DNA from: Mytilisepta virgata
Lineage: Eukaryota; Mollusca; Bivalvia; Mytilida; Mytilidae
DNA length: 64,000 bases
Reading direction: 5' to 3'
Assembly: GCA_028015205.1 (NCBI GenBank)
Contig: CM051511.1
Coordinates: 35,766,001-35,830,000 of the forward strand
Within the stretch, counting starts at the first letter, position 1. The number at the start of each line of letters is the position of its first letter. The notes beneath the pieces were generated by a model that was not told the origin of the DNA, made no database searches, and saw only the letters and a list, made by a program, of their open reading frames with translations. Below are positions 13,194 to 24,323 of the stretch, piece after piece. Position numbers and translations under genes: made by a program.

Positions 13194-13359
13194 GAGCAAC
13201 CATTTGATTTTTAGGGGGGAGGCTTGGGTGAAATGTTTGATCCTGCCTATTTTTTTCACACCTAAAGTGATCCTGGCTGTTTCTTTTGCCAGGATACTGG
13301 TCCTGCCTTTTCTTTCAACTTTCATCCTAGCCCCACCCCTAAAAATCAAATGGTTGCTC
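13194..13359. mobile_element. 166-bp element with 24-bp perfect terminal inverted repeats
   Basis: Positions 13194-13217 (GAGCAACCATTTGATTTTTA then GGGG) are the exact reverse complement of 13336-13359. The interior contains CCTGCC/CCTGGC-type repeats. It ends 35 bp from the stop of Ly6 copy 2 and could lie in its 3' UTR. Confidence 0.7.
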
Positions 13360-13393
13360 CGTAACACAAAATAAAAATATATCTAAATAACTA

Positions 13394-16300
13394 TTATATG
13401 TTTAAGAATATAAAATTAAGGGTGATAATGTAAATAAACCAATTTTTTTTATAGTTTGTGATGGCGCTGTCTATTTGGGGTCCGTTGCAAAAGTCTTCAT
13501 TGCACACAGTAACACAAATTAACCGTTTGGATACGGCTTGGTACACGCACGTTGTTTGGTTTTTGGTATGATCAATGCCGTCAAGCCTGGGATCGGAAAC
13601 GGAGTATCTCCCATCTTTACTAAAACAATCCCGTATGTACGCATGCATTAAACCTGTAAAAAGTAATTAACATAATTATTGCACATTGCTACATTGGCGA
13701 GATATCCGCTGCATTTTTTGTAGGTTTCAGGTGGTTCTACAGCTCTAAATCAGACACTATTTAATCAACCACCTATTTTCGGTACGCCCATTTGTTCAAA
13801 CATTCTAAGCTTCTTAAATGAAATAAACCTTATTATAGCTATACATTTCAAGATGACATTGTTGTACCCTGCACTATTGAGCAGTATTGATTTTAGCAGT
13901 GGCTATACATTCGGCACCTGTTCGTGCGTTTACATTATGTTTCAGTAACCGTATCACTGATCCTGAAAACTTAACCTGATCATTGAATCATTAAAGGCCA
14001 TATGTATGACGTATGTCAGACAGATGTAATTCTCCTAACATCAAATCCGAATACCAAATATTGTTGTGAAAACAGCACTAACTCCGAAAAGTTAAGCTGG
14101 TCATTAGAGCGTGACAATGAGGCCAAGGGAAAAGAAATATGTCTGACTGACGTATAAATCGACCAAATCATAGCTCAATAATTCTTTTTGACTCCGCAAG
14201 AACTATACTTCAGTTTACTCCACTTTATCCTATAATTCTGGTATTAAGTGCGGATACCAAAGACTGATTACCTTTTGGATCTGATCCTGACATTTTAATC
14301 TGAAGATGCAATGATATGACAATAGCTGGCTGGCAAGATGTCGTTATAAACAACGTAGTATGGTAAGAATATAATGGTACTAGTATTTGCCCTTATGAAC
14401 ATCGTCGTCGGAAAGTTAATATCTTGGTGATAAAAAAAACTCAGAAATATTTACTCACCCAGTTCTTCTATCCTTTCAATGATACATGAATAGTCCGAAT
14501 CTTTAGGGCACTCGTCTTTTATATATTTGTACGGTGGATCCGCGTTTTCCATTCCTGATACGTTCCATCTTTGGTGCTCTTCGAGCATACCGGATGTATC
14601 CGTAACACATGGTCCATCGTTTCTAGTATCTCCACACTGATAACATCTGAGTGCGTCTGAAGTATTCAAATATTAAACGATGATTGGATAAAAATAAAAG
14701 AATGTAGGTTACAAAGCGCCATTATGACAATGACATGTAAGGGGCAATCGAACGGTTACAGAGTGGTCTACTCAAGGTAGGCCTGCACTTAAAAGCTTCA
14801 TTGAATGTCAAACTCGCGGAACTGTGGGTATTTAAATAAATAAAAATTGCGAACTTTACTATTCCGACGTCAAAGGCTTGGCCTTTTAGATCTTATTTTA
14901 AAAGCATATACACCTACTACCTTCTACAAATGAAGTATATATAGAAAGCTTGGAATTCTATTGAGCCACCGATGATTTTGTGCTGTTAGAATCCTCCCTA
15001 CTTTTTTCTATTTTTATCATCATATATTTAGGGGGCGTTTTTTTAGTTTATGTTTGATTTGTCACTTATTTTCTATTAAGTCTTGCAACAGGATTACCAC
15101 TGTAGATATATAATTATTATTGTTCTATTTTATATTATCCTTACGTAGAGTAACATTGATGACACTTAGTTTTGTTTTGGTGGTGTTTTGGTTGGATGAT
15201 GGATGAATTTTTGTTTTTAACATCCAGTGGCTATTATGAAATTGCATATATTGATATGAACATGAACCCTCCTTTATACTAAACCCACACACAGAGGCCG
15301 ATTTTTAACGTGCTGTCTCACGAGGTAATAGGAAAACATATCACACCACCTGGACACACATACTGACTCCAAGTCGACCGGTCCTCTGCTCTTACTCCTA
15401 GATCAAGATGCCATGTGCTTGGCGGAGAAGAGCAAATACCAATTTTAATGTCTTTAGTTTGACCCGGCCGCGGAACAAACCTGCGACCTCCTGCACTGGA
15501 GGCGAGCACGAGACGACCGAGACGGTTGTATTCTGGATATTAGTGCTTACATATAAAACAACAAATATCGTAAACGTGATATGGTAGTGATTAAGGATCA
15601 GACCTTATCATGAAAAAATTAACTAGAATACTGTGATATAATATACATGTTATATATGATAAATGTAATAATTCCATAGGTATCCGCTTGTCGTAAAGGA
15701 GGAGCTTACATTTCCAATATGCAACATTTTTAGAGCCTTTTTAAAGGTACAATGTATACAATTTGTGTATCAGCTGGCGCAAATGTATCTGTAGTGAGCA
15801 TTTGCAGAAAATATGTTAGTTGTGAGACAGCATATAATAATAAATGTTGTAGATTTGCAACCTATCTTACAGTTTTGTTTTAGAGGCCATATTCGACTTT
15901 AAACTTAACATGTGTCGTAACCTCCCTTTAAGAAGCAGATATTGACTGTCTGGTGAACAACAGACTAGTGATGTAAAAATTGTGCAAAGGTCTTTTGATA
16001 TCAGATCAATATTGTAAAATTCATTCACATCCGATTTCGGTCATTTATTTTATAACATCATTGATGTTACTCAACAGTAGATATTGGGAAGTTGCCTCCT
16101 TGATGTATACTCCATATCGTGGAACAGGTTTAACGGCACTACTGCACAGTGTATGCGCCAAGTCAGACTATCCTGCCTCATTTGTCATTGTTGAACTTTC
16201 CTGTTATGAATTTATTTGAAGTCTTATTCCATAAAATATTCAATATGACGTTCATCGACATTTTTTCGAACATCAACATTGAATATCGGAGGAACTTCCC

Positions 16301-17445
16301 TTAAGGATGTATTCTTCTTATGTTTCAGTCTCGTTGAAATCTCGTTCGGGAACTATTTCCAAAACATGTGATACAAGTGGGAAATATTAATGAATTCAAA
16401 AAAAATTATAATCCAACTAAACTCTGTGAAAATGTATGTACTTTTTGAGTAATAAAATTTTCAAATTTTATAACCAATCTGGTCAGTGTCATCAGCCAAA
16501 ATGTTGAGAAAATGGGTAAGGGTTACAAAGAAATGATGTTACCAAAAATATGTACATCCCATATCAATATTTTTTTTTTAAATTCTTTGATATGTATTTT
16601 TTTTCAATCATTTATAACAAAGAAGTTGAAATTAAATGAACCTTGTTCTAAAATAAAATGAGGAAAACCCCAAATTTACTAAATTGACTGCATGGTCATT
16701 TTGACACGAAAAAACAACAAAATTTGGATAAAACTTTCTTATATTAACACCTACCTATAGTTATTTTTTTTAAGTTAAATTTATTCAGATTGGTCCACTT
16801 CATCTTTAGGGAAAGTATGAAAAAAGTTTAATAGTGGAACTGTGATTTTTGTCATGATAATAGCCCAAAAATGGGTAAAAATTGATGAAAAATGGGGAAA
16901 ATCATCAAAAGTGGGGTACTTTCAAATAACGGTAGCAAAAAAAGAAGTCCACCACCATATGATTTTTTCTCCATAAATTACTTTCTTACAGTCATATAAA
17001 CCCAAAAATCAGATTTAGAAAAAAAGTTTAATACTTGTTTGGCTCCTCAGATGTGTACATCCTTAAGGATTGGCACTTTACATTTCTGAAACAAGTTTAT
17101 TTATGAAGTAAAAGGAATATCGGACGAGCCATTAATATACGCTACAGGTATATTCCAGATTCCAGTAAAGAAAGAACACTATGACAATAGAACATTACAT
17201 AAGACTTCATATACAAAAAAAATTCCTGGTATTTGGCACTTTCCATTTCTGACATTAGTTTATGTGTGACGTCAGAGGAATCTCAGGTAAACCACGAGTA
17301 CAAAGTACTTAAATGTATTAACTTCACTTTCCACTAAATAAAGAAATTGTTGTACAATTATTTTACATGTATTTTACAAACCTGAATACGGAATAAATCC
17401 AAAGATTGTTATGTAATACAAAAAGACCCCAAGAACATACACCAT
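13394..17445 (-). CDS. Ly6/Quiver-like GPI-type protein, copy 2 (three exons)
   Basis: Exons are 17382-17445 (ATG at 17445), 14459-14656 and 13394-13653 (TAA at 13396-13394), with phase 1 introns identical in position to those of copy 1. The product is 173 residues: signal peptide MVYVLGVFLYYITIFGF, then DALRCYQC and a ten-cysteine Ly6/Quiver domain ending CNEDFCNGPQ, then a hydrophobic C-terminal segment (WFIYIITLNFIFLNI) fit for a GPI anchor. It has N-glycosylation sites N-V-S and N-Q-T. It lacks the two extra tail cysteines of copy 1 and is shorter in the middle exon. Similarity to copy 1 extends into non-coding DNA around exon 1 (10200-10650 against 17170-17650), which supports a recent segmental duplication. 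It is probably a surface or secreted signalling protein. The partner is unknown. Confidence 0.82.
15290..15535 (-). mobile_element. tRNA-derived SINE, family A (minus)
   Basis: The reverse complement reads a tRNA-like head (CTCGGTCGTCTCGTGCTCGC, then GTCGCAGGTTTGTTCCGCGG as a diverged B box), followed by a body with TAAAGACATTAAA and CTTCTCCGCCAA. The same order appears at 21393-21675. Confidence 0.65.
16301..17066. mobile_element. TTAA-bounded MITE-like element, long form
   Basis: TTAAGGATGTA at 16301 and TACATCCTTAA ending at 17066 are perfect inverted ends that include TTAA. The 766-bp interior is AT-rich and non-coding. It lies in intron 1 of Ly6 copy 2. Confidence 0.55.
17267..17274. 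promoter_or_regulatory. Full CRE palindrome TGACGTCA in intron 1 of Ly6 copy 2
   Basis: This is the counterpart of the site at 10288-10295, 108 bp into intron 1 of copy 2, embedded in the same flanking sequence. Whether it acts as an intronic enhancer is an inference. Confidence 0.4.
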
Positions 17446-19477
17446 CGTTTTTCTTCCTTTCAGATAACCATATCTAAAAAATGATTTCACAACAATAAAA
17501 TCATTGATTTTTTATCCCGAATAAATCCGTTATCAGAGTTTAACCTTTTTAACATTTAATAAATTTATTAAGTTACCAATGAAGTTTAAAGTGTTTGTGT
17601 GTTTTGAATGTGTTTTACGTATATGTAATTTGATATATGATTTGTCCGTAGGATACTTTTGAAACTCCAAATTCGAAGCATATTATACACATTGCTGAAG
17701 CAATGTAATCTTATAAACTTTATAAGATATTGTTATAGATGGGTATTACCAATAATGATAAAGAAACAACACAGTTAATATTTCAAAATTTATTTGGGAT
17801 CAATATCTGTAAACCTGAAAAATAAGAGTCGTAGCTTATTTTTATTCACTAAGACAGCTTTGGCAAACTTCAATTATGGGGATCAATTTGAATATTTTCA
17901 TAACTTGTACCGTTTTTGACAGTTATCATGACACATAACATAATATTTTTCATATTGATAAAGTTCTGATCAGCGGTAAAATTCAACTGTCAGTGAGCAG
18001 GCACTTCGATCACGATTTTCACGGGTCTACCTTAATTTCACTCTCTCATGGGGTAAGGGATTTATAAAACATGTTTGTGGTTACCTATTCATTCATTCTT
18101 AACGTTATTTGACACATCGTTGGGGTAGTTTTCCCTTTAAATTCCATCGTGGCAAGTGCTTGTACACGTACTAGAAGTCGCCATTCCGATGAATGGTCAC
18201 TTCCGGGAAACGGTACTTTCTCTATAAAGTTATAATAATACATAAAGTATTGTTGAGATATGATCAAATTACTTGTTGGCATTCCTTTTATATGTTTAGG
18301 GTACTAAATAATAGGATATAGTTATGATAATTTCGTTTTCGTCAAGCGGCGTTAGGGAACTATTTTCTGTTTTCAATGACGTCATATAGAAACCTAGGTG
18401 ATTAGGCTACGAGTGTGGAATTTTACTGTTAATAATAAATATGTCACTTTTCTTTTGGGAATAAGGGCAAACTTTCGCAGATTTATGGATTTATAACTGC
18501 ATTTTGTGCCATGAGCCAGAGTTTTCGTTAGCATTTCTAAGTTATAGTAAATTTTCAGTTCTGTGAGTCGCACATGTATCTCACCGTCAAGTATAAATAC
18601 AGCGTCGCACTAGCAGTTCCACGTATCGTATCTGGCTGTCAAGCTGAACAGAACGTCAAAATAAACAAACCTTCGAGTCTTATATTTTGCATTTTTACAC
18701 TTTTTAGGCCCTTCAATCTGTTCCTCAAAATCTAAGATTTTTATTTTGGCGTTCCACATTTCCGACTGCAACACTCCGAGGCCCTGACTAGACTTAATTT
18801 TGTTACTTTTTTCATTCTGTAGCACATCAATATTGGTATCAAAGAATATTTTTTTATAAGCTGTGTTTTAATCTTTCTGTATTAGACGTACAAGAAAACA
18901 ATGATTAAAAACAAGATAAATTCAAAATTCAAACGAAAGTCAAATATTTTTACACTGTATTTCTATGTTTTGCACAAACTAATTCTTTATGCTTTACGAA
19001 AATTGTTTTTTTTCTTTCTTTCTACGTCAGATTACTTAAAAGACAACAATGAACAATATGCTGTTAATTTCAAGGGAACGGCAGTTTTGGAGTTGAGGGA
19101 ACTAACGTAACAAGTCACTTAAAGGTCTCAACAATAAGACACAAACTGACACCTAATAACGAGAAGAAGACGGTCCTTTGAGTTGACTTAAGTATGTCAA
19201 CCGAGGAAACTCCGAAGGGGCCATAATCAATGTCGGGAGACAAAGACAAAATCGAGATAGATAAGGACAAGAACAAACAAACAAACAAACAATAGAAACA
19301 CAGCGCCAAAAAAAAATAAAAAATTGTTGAGCAACAAGGAGTCTCCCAAGCAAACCGTCAGATAGCGGCATGTTACACGAAAGATGCACACGACCATGTG
19401 TTGTAATGGTCAAGCATGCACATAAAAAAGCACAGTAATTAATTTTAAACATACTGCAAATTAAGAAAACTTTCATG
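17446..19477. other. Upstream of Ly6 copy 2 and downstream of TRIM-like A; no gene seen
   Basis: A TATAAATA box at about 18592 on the plus strand has no supported gene after it. The rest is AT-rich with no convincing ORF. Confidence 0.4.
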
Positions 19478-19483
19478 TTTATT
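19478..19483 (-). promoter_or_regulatory. Polyadenylation signal AATAAA for TRIM-like A
   Basis: A minus-strand AATAAA (tttatt on the plus strand) lies about 70 nt past the TGA of the TRIM-like gene. This fits a short 3' UTR. Confidence 0.5.
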
Positions 19484-19552
19484 AAGTTAAAAAGTAGTAG
19501 TTCCAAAAATATATCATGAGTAAAATAGTTGTTTTTTTCTGGTGCAATATAT

Positions 19553-21247
19553 TCAGACGATATCATACAAGTCTGCAGAACCATCTAAACTATACAACAG
19601 GAGCCTCTTGTTTCGCTTATCATAATGTAAACTAGATGGCAGGCCTGATCTTCGTAAAAGCTTCCTGGCATACTGTCCATCTGGGGCCACTAAAAAGACG
19701 TCATATGACGTTGCCTCGGATGGATTTATGCTTTCCGAATAACCCACCACAAAAACGTTCCCGCTACCATCAGGGCTTAAGCCTTGTGGATGGCTTATGT
19801 TTTTATCTTCAAATTTCCAAATTTCTTTCCCACGCATATCACAGCAATGTAGAGTGCCGGTGCTTGAATTCGTGAAATACAACCTACTGTTCGAGCACGT
19901 GAAAAAACGAACGCCAGTGACGTTAATGGCTATGGTTTTTTGTAGATTTCCTTCAATATCCATGACCTGAATACCTTCCGTTTCTATGACAACGTAAATG
20001 TTCCCACTCATATAAGAAATCCCTTGACAAGGATAATTCGTTCTGTATCGATTAGATCTATTATTTTTGGATATGTCAAAGATTTCAATATAACACATTT
20101 TGTCGTATGTAACTGCAAAAGTGTAGTAATTGACGGAAGTGACGTCAAAGGGGTGCGCGGAGAGCTGTATGTTACTATGGAAATTACCCTTAGAATCGTA
20201 AACACTTAGCATTTTGTTGTTCGGCTCTGCAAATATCATTTGTCCATTTGAAGATGACGTACAGCCTTTCTTATATTCAGACGAACCGGAACCGGAACCT
20301 GATTTTATGGTCTTGCGCAGATGTAGTTTTACCCTTGCCACATATCTGGGTGGTGTGCTTATTTTACCAGCACGAGATTCCGCGAGTTTGTGCTCATCTG
20401 TGTTAATCTTATCCGGTTTATTGACCATTTCGACTATCCCGAAGGACTTTATATCCCCAACTAGTGATTGAATTAAAGGGCTCACGTTAAATCTTAGGTA
20501 CAGTTGTTTTATCCCTCTTAACATATCGGAAGTGTGTTTTTCATCTTGAACATAACGTTTACGAATCTGCTGAGTTCCTAAGAATGTTTCAATATTGGTG
20601 CTCAAATGTCTGATTTGAATGGTCTTTTCTTTTAAGTCGTGCACTATATGTTTTTCTCGTTCCAATTCCTTCAAGCTCTCATCGAGTTCAGCTTTCGTTC
20701 TTTCGTAAACTTTGTTTAATTCATTTACAAGCTCTTTTTGAAGTTTAGTTATATGATCGTTAACTTTTTTCCTTATGGTTTCCACTTCCGTTTCAATTTT
20801 CTTTTTCTGGTCCTTTATTGTAGTGAGATTTTTTGTCCTTGACGTAATAACCTTCTGTATACAACCAGAGAGCTCTAGCAGTTTCTTGTCCAAATCAGCC
20901 AATTGAAATGATGACTTTGCATCACGTGATGCCTCGTGAATACTTAAGACGCCCATGCATTTTGAATGTGCTTCTGGTTTGCACTCTAAGCAGACAATAT
21001 CGTCATGGAACTTACAAAAGATATGGTGTTTACTATCGTGGTCATTTTTACATATCTTATGGACAGTGAGGGCAAGTTTATTGTATTTCTGGATAGAAAT
21101 AAATTTGTGCTGAGAATTGCTGGAGAGATGTGTATATCGGCATTTGTGGCAGAATCCCTTTTCACACGTGCAACACCATGCATCGGCTTCTTTGGTTACG
21201 TGTCTACTTTCACAGTGACTACACATTTTATTGCCAAATGCTGACAT
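19553..21247 (-). CDS. RING-less TRIM-like protein A (two B-boxes, coiled coil, propeller)
   Basis: A single uninterrupted 564-codon ORF starts at the ATG at 21247 and stops with TGA at 19555-19553. A splice acceptor (TTTTACAG) lies just before the ATG, so an upstream 5' UTR exon is likely. Residues 9-47 form a B-box-type zinc finger (C9, C12, C25, C28, C33, C36, H40, H47). Residues 66-97 form a second one (C66, H70, C78, H81, C86, C89, H94), with one extra residue between C66 and H70 compared with copy B. Roughly residues 110-240 are charged coiled coil. Residues about 310-564 are repeated beta-strand motifs (for example GNVFVVGY and GSADLYDIV) typical of NHL-like six-bladed propellers. No RING domain precedes the B-boxes, so ubiquitin-ligase activity cannot be assumed. 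Bivalves carry many such genes, often linked to immunity; function here is inferred. A paralog lies at 40250-41938. Confidence 0.85.
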   Translation of the reverse strand: MSAFGNKMCSHCESRHVTKEADAWCCTCEKGFCHKCRYTHLSSNSQHKFISIQKYNKLALTVHKICKNDHDSKHHIFCKFHDDIVCLECKPEAHSKCMGVLSIHEASRDAKSSFQLADLDKKLLELSGCIQKVITSRTKNLTTIKDQKKKIETEVETIRKKVNDHITKLQKELVNELNKVYERTKAELDESLKELEREKHIVHDLKEKTIQIRHLSTNIETFLGTQQIRKRYVQDEKHTSDMLRGIKQLYLRFNVSPLIQSLVGDIKSFGIVEMVNKPDKINTDEHKLAESRAGKISTPPRYVARVKLHLRKTIKSGSGSGSSEYKKGCTSSSNGQMIFAEPNNKMLSVYDSKGNFHSNIQLSAHPFDVTSVNYYTFAVTYDKMCYIEIFDISKNNRSNRYRTNYPCQGISYMSGNIYVVIETEGIQVMDIEGNLQKTIAINVTGVRFFTCSNSRLYFTNSSTGTLHCCDMRGKEIWKFEDKNISHPQGLSPDGSGNVFVVGYSESINPSEATSYDVFLVAPDGQYARKLLRRSGLPSSLHYDKRNKRLLLYSLDGSADLYDIV

Positions 21248-21392
21248 GATTTCTGTAAAATAAAAACTTTGAGATATGATAAAAACCTTAAGAAAAGTAA
21301 CTTATCTAGCCCAGTTTTACTCCAATTCCTACACTGTTGATTTTTGGTCTCAAGCGTACACGAAGAAAGGGAGTCAAATTCAATTTAATTCA

Positions 21393-21675
21393 AAGACCTT
21401 ATAACCACCTCGTGGTCTCGTGGCGGCATGCTCGCCTCGAGTGCAGAAGGTCGTGGGTTCAATTCCCGGTCGGATCAAAACAAAGACATTAAACTTGGTA
21501 TCTGCTGCTTCTCCGCCAAAGCATTCGGCATTTAAGAGTAACACTAAAGAACTGGTTGGCTCGGAGTCAGTATAATGTGTCCAGTTGGTGTTATATGTCT
21601 TCCTGTGGACTGTTAGCTCGTGAGCTAGCATGTTAAAAATCCGACTCAGTGTGTCGGTCTAGTACAAAGAAGGGG
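21393..21675 (+). mobile_element. tRNA-derived SINE, family A (plus)
   Basis: The head has GTGGTCTCGTGGCGGCATGC (A-box region) and GGTTCAATTCC (B box), as in a tRNA. The body has AAAGACATTAAACTTGG, TTCTCCGCCAAAGCATTCGG and GCTCGGAGTCAGTATAATGT, shared with the minus copy at 15290-15535. Confidence 0.75.
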
Positions 21676-21688
21676 TCATAATCATATC

Positions 21689-22247
21689 ATATACTAGTCA
21701 ACAAAAGTAAAGATACACGACTTCGGAACCAAATATCTTGGTAATTCCTTAAAACAACTTAAGTATTAGGAGAACAGTGGTTTGTTATTTCATTTCTTGA
21801 TCTAATTCGTCTCATTTTGAAATTTGGATAAAAACTTGAAATGGTGGAAAATGGAAATTTGCCAAAAGAGGATTAAATTAAATTTTCGGGAAAATCGAGA
21901 AGAAAATCGACACACACTTTGTAAAATGAAAATCCAGTGGCTGAAATCAGTAGAAAAAACTTAAATCTTCTGTCACACAGACATTATGATTCACTTAACG
22001 GGGGGGGGGGGGGGGGTAAAAATACTGATTTTTTAATTTTGGGTTGAAAAATGTGATTTTCGAAATCTCAAGAAATGGAATTTTTCACTTCAAACTTTTT
22101 GCACAAAATCCATGCTTTTGATGAGAAAACAATCTACTATGAAAATCAGAGGTGTGGGTATATTTTTCTGCTTAGTATAGCTATTTGAAATTTTGAATAT
22201 ATGAAAAATGCATTACCCTGTATCTTTTCTTTTGTTGACTAGTATAT
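21689..22247. mobile_element. Tc1/mariner-style MITE with 29-bp inverted ends
   Basis: 21689-21717 (ATATACTAGTCAACAAAAG...) and 22219-22247 are inverted repeats with one mismatch. TA at the outer border fits a TA target. The 559-bp interior includes a G run (22000-22016) and no ORF. It lies directly 3' of the SINE at 21393-21675. Confidence 0.65.
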
Positions 22248-24323
22248 CAACATGTTCTCGTCCTGATCTGCATCGAATAAATAATTGCCATTGGACCTCA
22301 AACAATAATTCATCCATCAATCCATCAAACACCTTATTACTTTATATGATGTTTTTCTCTAGCTAAATTTCGTGCAAATATATTTGAAAAACAGAATGTT
22401 TAAACTATGAACATGATCGTAAAATCAACCAGGAATTTCCAGATTCGAAATATTGTCGGAGGGATCATTATATTTATACGTTGTACCTTATGCTTTAACA
22501 AAAGATGTAATGCCTGATATACCTATGCTGCTTGGCATATGTACTCTATAAACATCAAAATACTTTATGATGACTAATTAATAGTTATTCCTTGTCGCCA
22601 TTTGTTTTAATAGAGTGAATCTAAATCACATATGTGATGTTTTAAAAAGGACACACAGCCTGGTGCTGCTTGTTGAAGACCGCGCAAGATTATCCCTCAT
22701 CAACCCTGTTAAACTCTAATAGACGTTTAGCCAATTTTCTTAAATCTCCATAAACGCTTACCTTTATGTATAAATAAAAATATGTTTGTAGTAGACTCTT
22801 GTAAATCACCAAAAAAAATGGAAGTGCGTAAAATTAAATATTCAATTCTGTTTTTTTTGTAAAAGGAAATTTAATGGTTCATTTAATTCTTTTTATATAC
22901 TGAAAGTGTTTTAATTTGAAAGAAAAATTGAAGATAATAATCAGTTTAAAAGAAATGAATTTGACACTTAATAAACGTGCTTATAAAAGCATAACTTAAA
23001 TTCATTGTCTTAAGTTTTTTGCCAGTACACCATGCACATATCAACTGATTTATACAAATATGTTTCAACAAAGAATTTTTAATATACCAATGAATGGCTA
23101 TTTATATATTAAATAACGAATTCTTAAATTTTGCAACGTAAAAAAGTTAGTAAGTATTCGGATTTCATAGGACCATTGAGTAGCTGAAAAGCTGTCGAAT
23201 ATGTTAAAATTCTAGGCTCTCTAAAGTTATATTTATGATAGTACAATATTTTGAAATTTAGGTAGAATATATATTATACATTTATTGACTGGGTATGAGG
23301 GGAATAGTAAGTTTATTGTCCCCAAGGTACCAACTGTTGCCTCGAGGCGTAGTCCAGTCACATAAGTGTATAATATCAATACGTCTGAACACTAACCCGA
23401 CATTGTTAAAATCGGATTTTAATACTGTTAAATTTTTGTCCGCCTTTGGCGATTCTCGAACTCACATCATATATCTGAAATTAAATAAATATATTTTAAA
23501 GAAATTTGTCATAATCCAAAGAACTAAAAATCAATTTGGTGTGGCCTAAGAAAGATTCAAGATATGACTTTCCTGTCCTCTCCTTTCATTAAACATCAAA
23601 AGAAATGCGAATAAGTAAAAAAAATCTAAGTAACAAAACTGGTTTGTTGTGTTCCTCGTCTTACCACTTATACCTGATAAAAAGTTTGGAATCAAATGTC
23701 TAGTGCATGAAATATATTGGTTCTGCGTATGAGTTCAGGAAAAAGATGGGTTTTGAACCGTACTTTTGAATTTTTTTACAAGTAACAGGTCAGCGTTACA
23801 TGCCATGTGTTAGGCAAAGCCATTGTGATTTTGTGTTCCTATACTGTCGCGCTAGTTTTTCTATAAAGATTATTCAAATAAAACTGTAAGATGAAAAGCT
23901 GAAACTTTATTTTTTTGTCATGGACTTATTTATACAAATCTAAATAGTATGAAGGTAGAGTTATCTTTCTTCACACATAAAAATAATAATCAGCAACTCG
24001 TATGCTCTTTATGGTAATTTTTATTCCGCGATATTTTAACGAGATACCACGAGACACGAATCCTTGTTAGTTATACGTCTTTGTGGTCCTTAAATGGTCC
24101 TCTTTCAGAATTGTATCCGATGACCCGTCCGTCATCCAAGATGGAATAAAGTCCTGATGTTGACAATAGAAAATGTGTAATACAGTTGTTGTGCAATGTA
24201 AATCTCTGGATAATCTTTTTTCAGGTACGCTATAGACGGGCTACACTGACCTCCGGCTTCAGTCGTAAAGACGGTCGATCTTTGTCGGAAATGGCCGAGT
24301 GATGTTTCGATTTGTCTTTTATG
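22248..24323. other. Upstream region of two-membrane-segment gene 1
   Basis: AT-rich, no gene seen. The end of the foldback family described at 42937-43290 occurs alone at 23524-23549. The 100 bp before the ATG resemble those before copy 2 and probably hold the promoter and 5' UTR. Confidence 0.4.

Larger units (their letters stand above)
10460..13393. other. Upstream region of Ly6 copy 1, no gene seen
   Basis: The 10460-10650 part resembles 17446-17650 upstream of copy 2 and is the likely promoter region. Apart from repeat D (11512-11690) and the inverted-repeat element at 13194-13359 I see nothing functional. Confidence 0.4.

Noticed and set aside
18590..18630. TATAAATA box followed at about 30 bp by a CA-type start
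   Set aside because: No exon with coding potential follows on the plus strand before the TRIM-like gene on the other strand; kept only as a note.
19636..20471. Several plus-strand ORFs of 60-85 codons inside the TRIM-like A region (and similar at 40252-41714)
   Set aside because: Antisense shadows of the long B-box/propeller ORFs.
21420..21480. tRNA-like sequence with A and B boxes (also near 49978-50060 and 54660-54750)
   Set aside because: Each is the head of a repeated SINE with a shared non-tRNA body and tail. The acceptor stem is not closed, so these are not called as tRNA genes.
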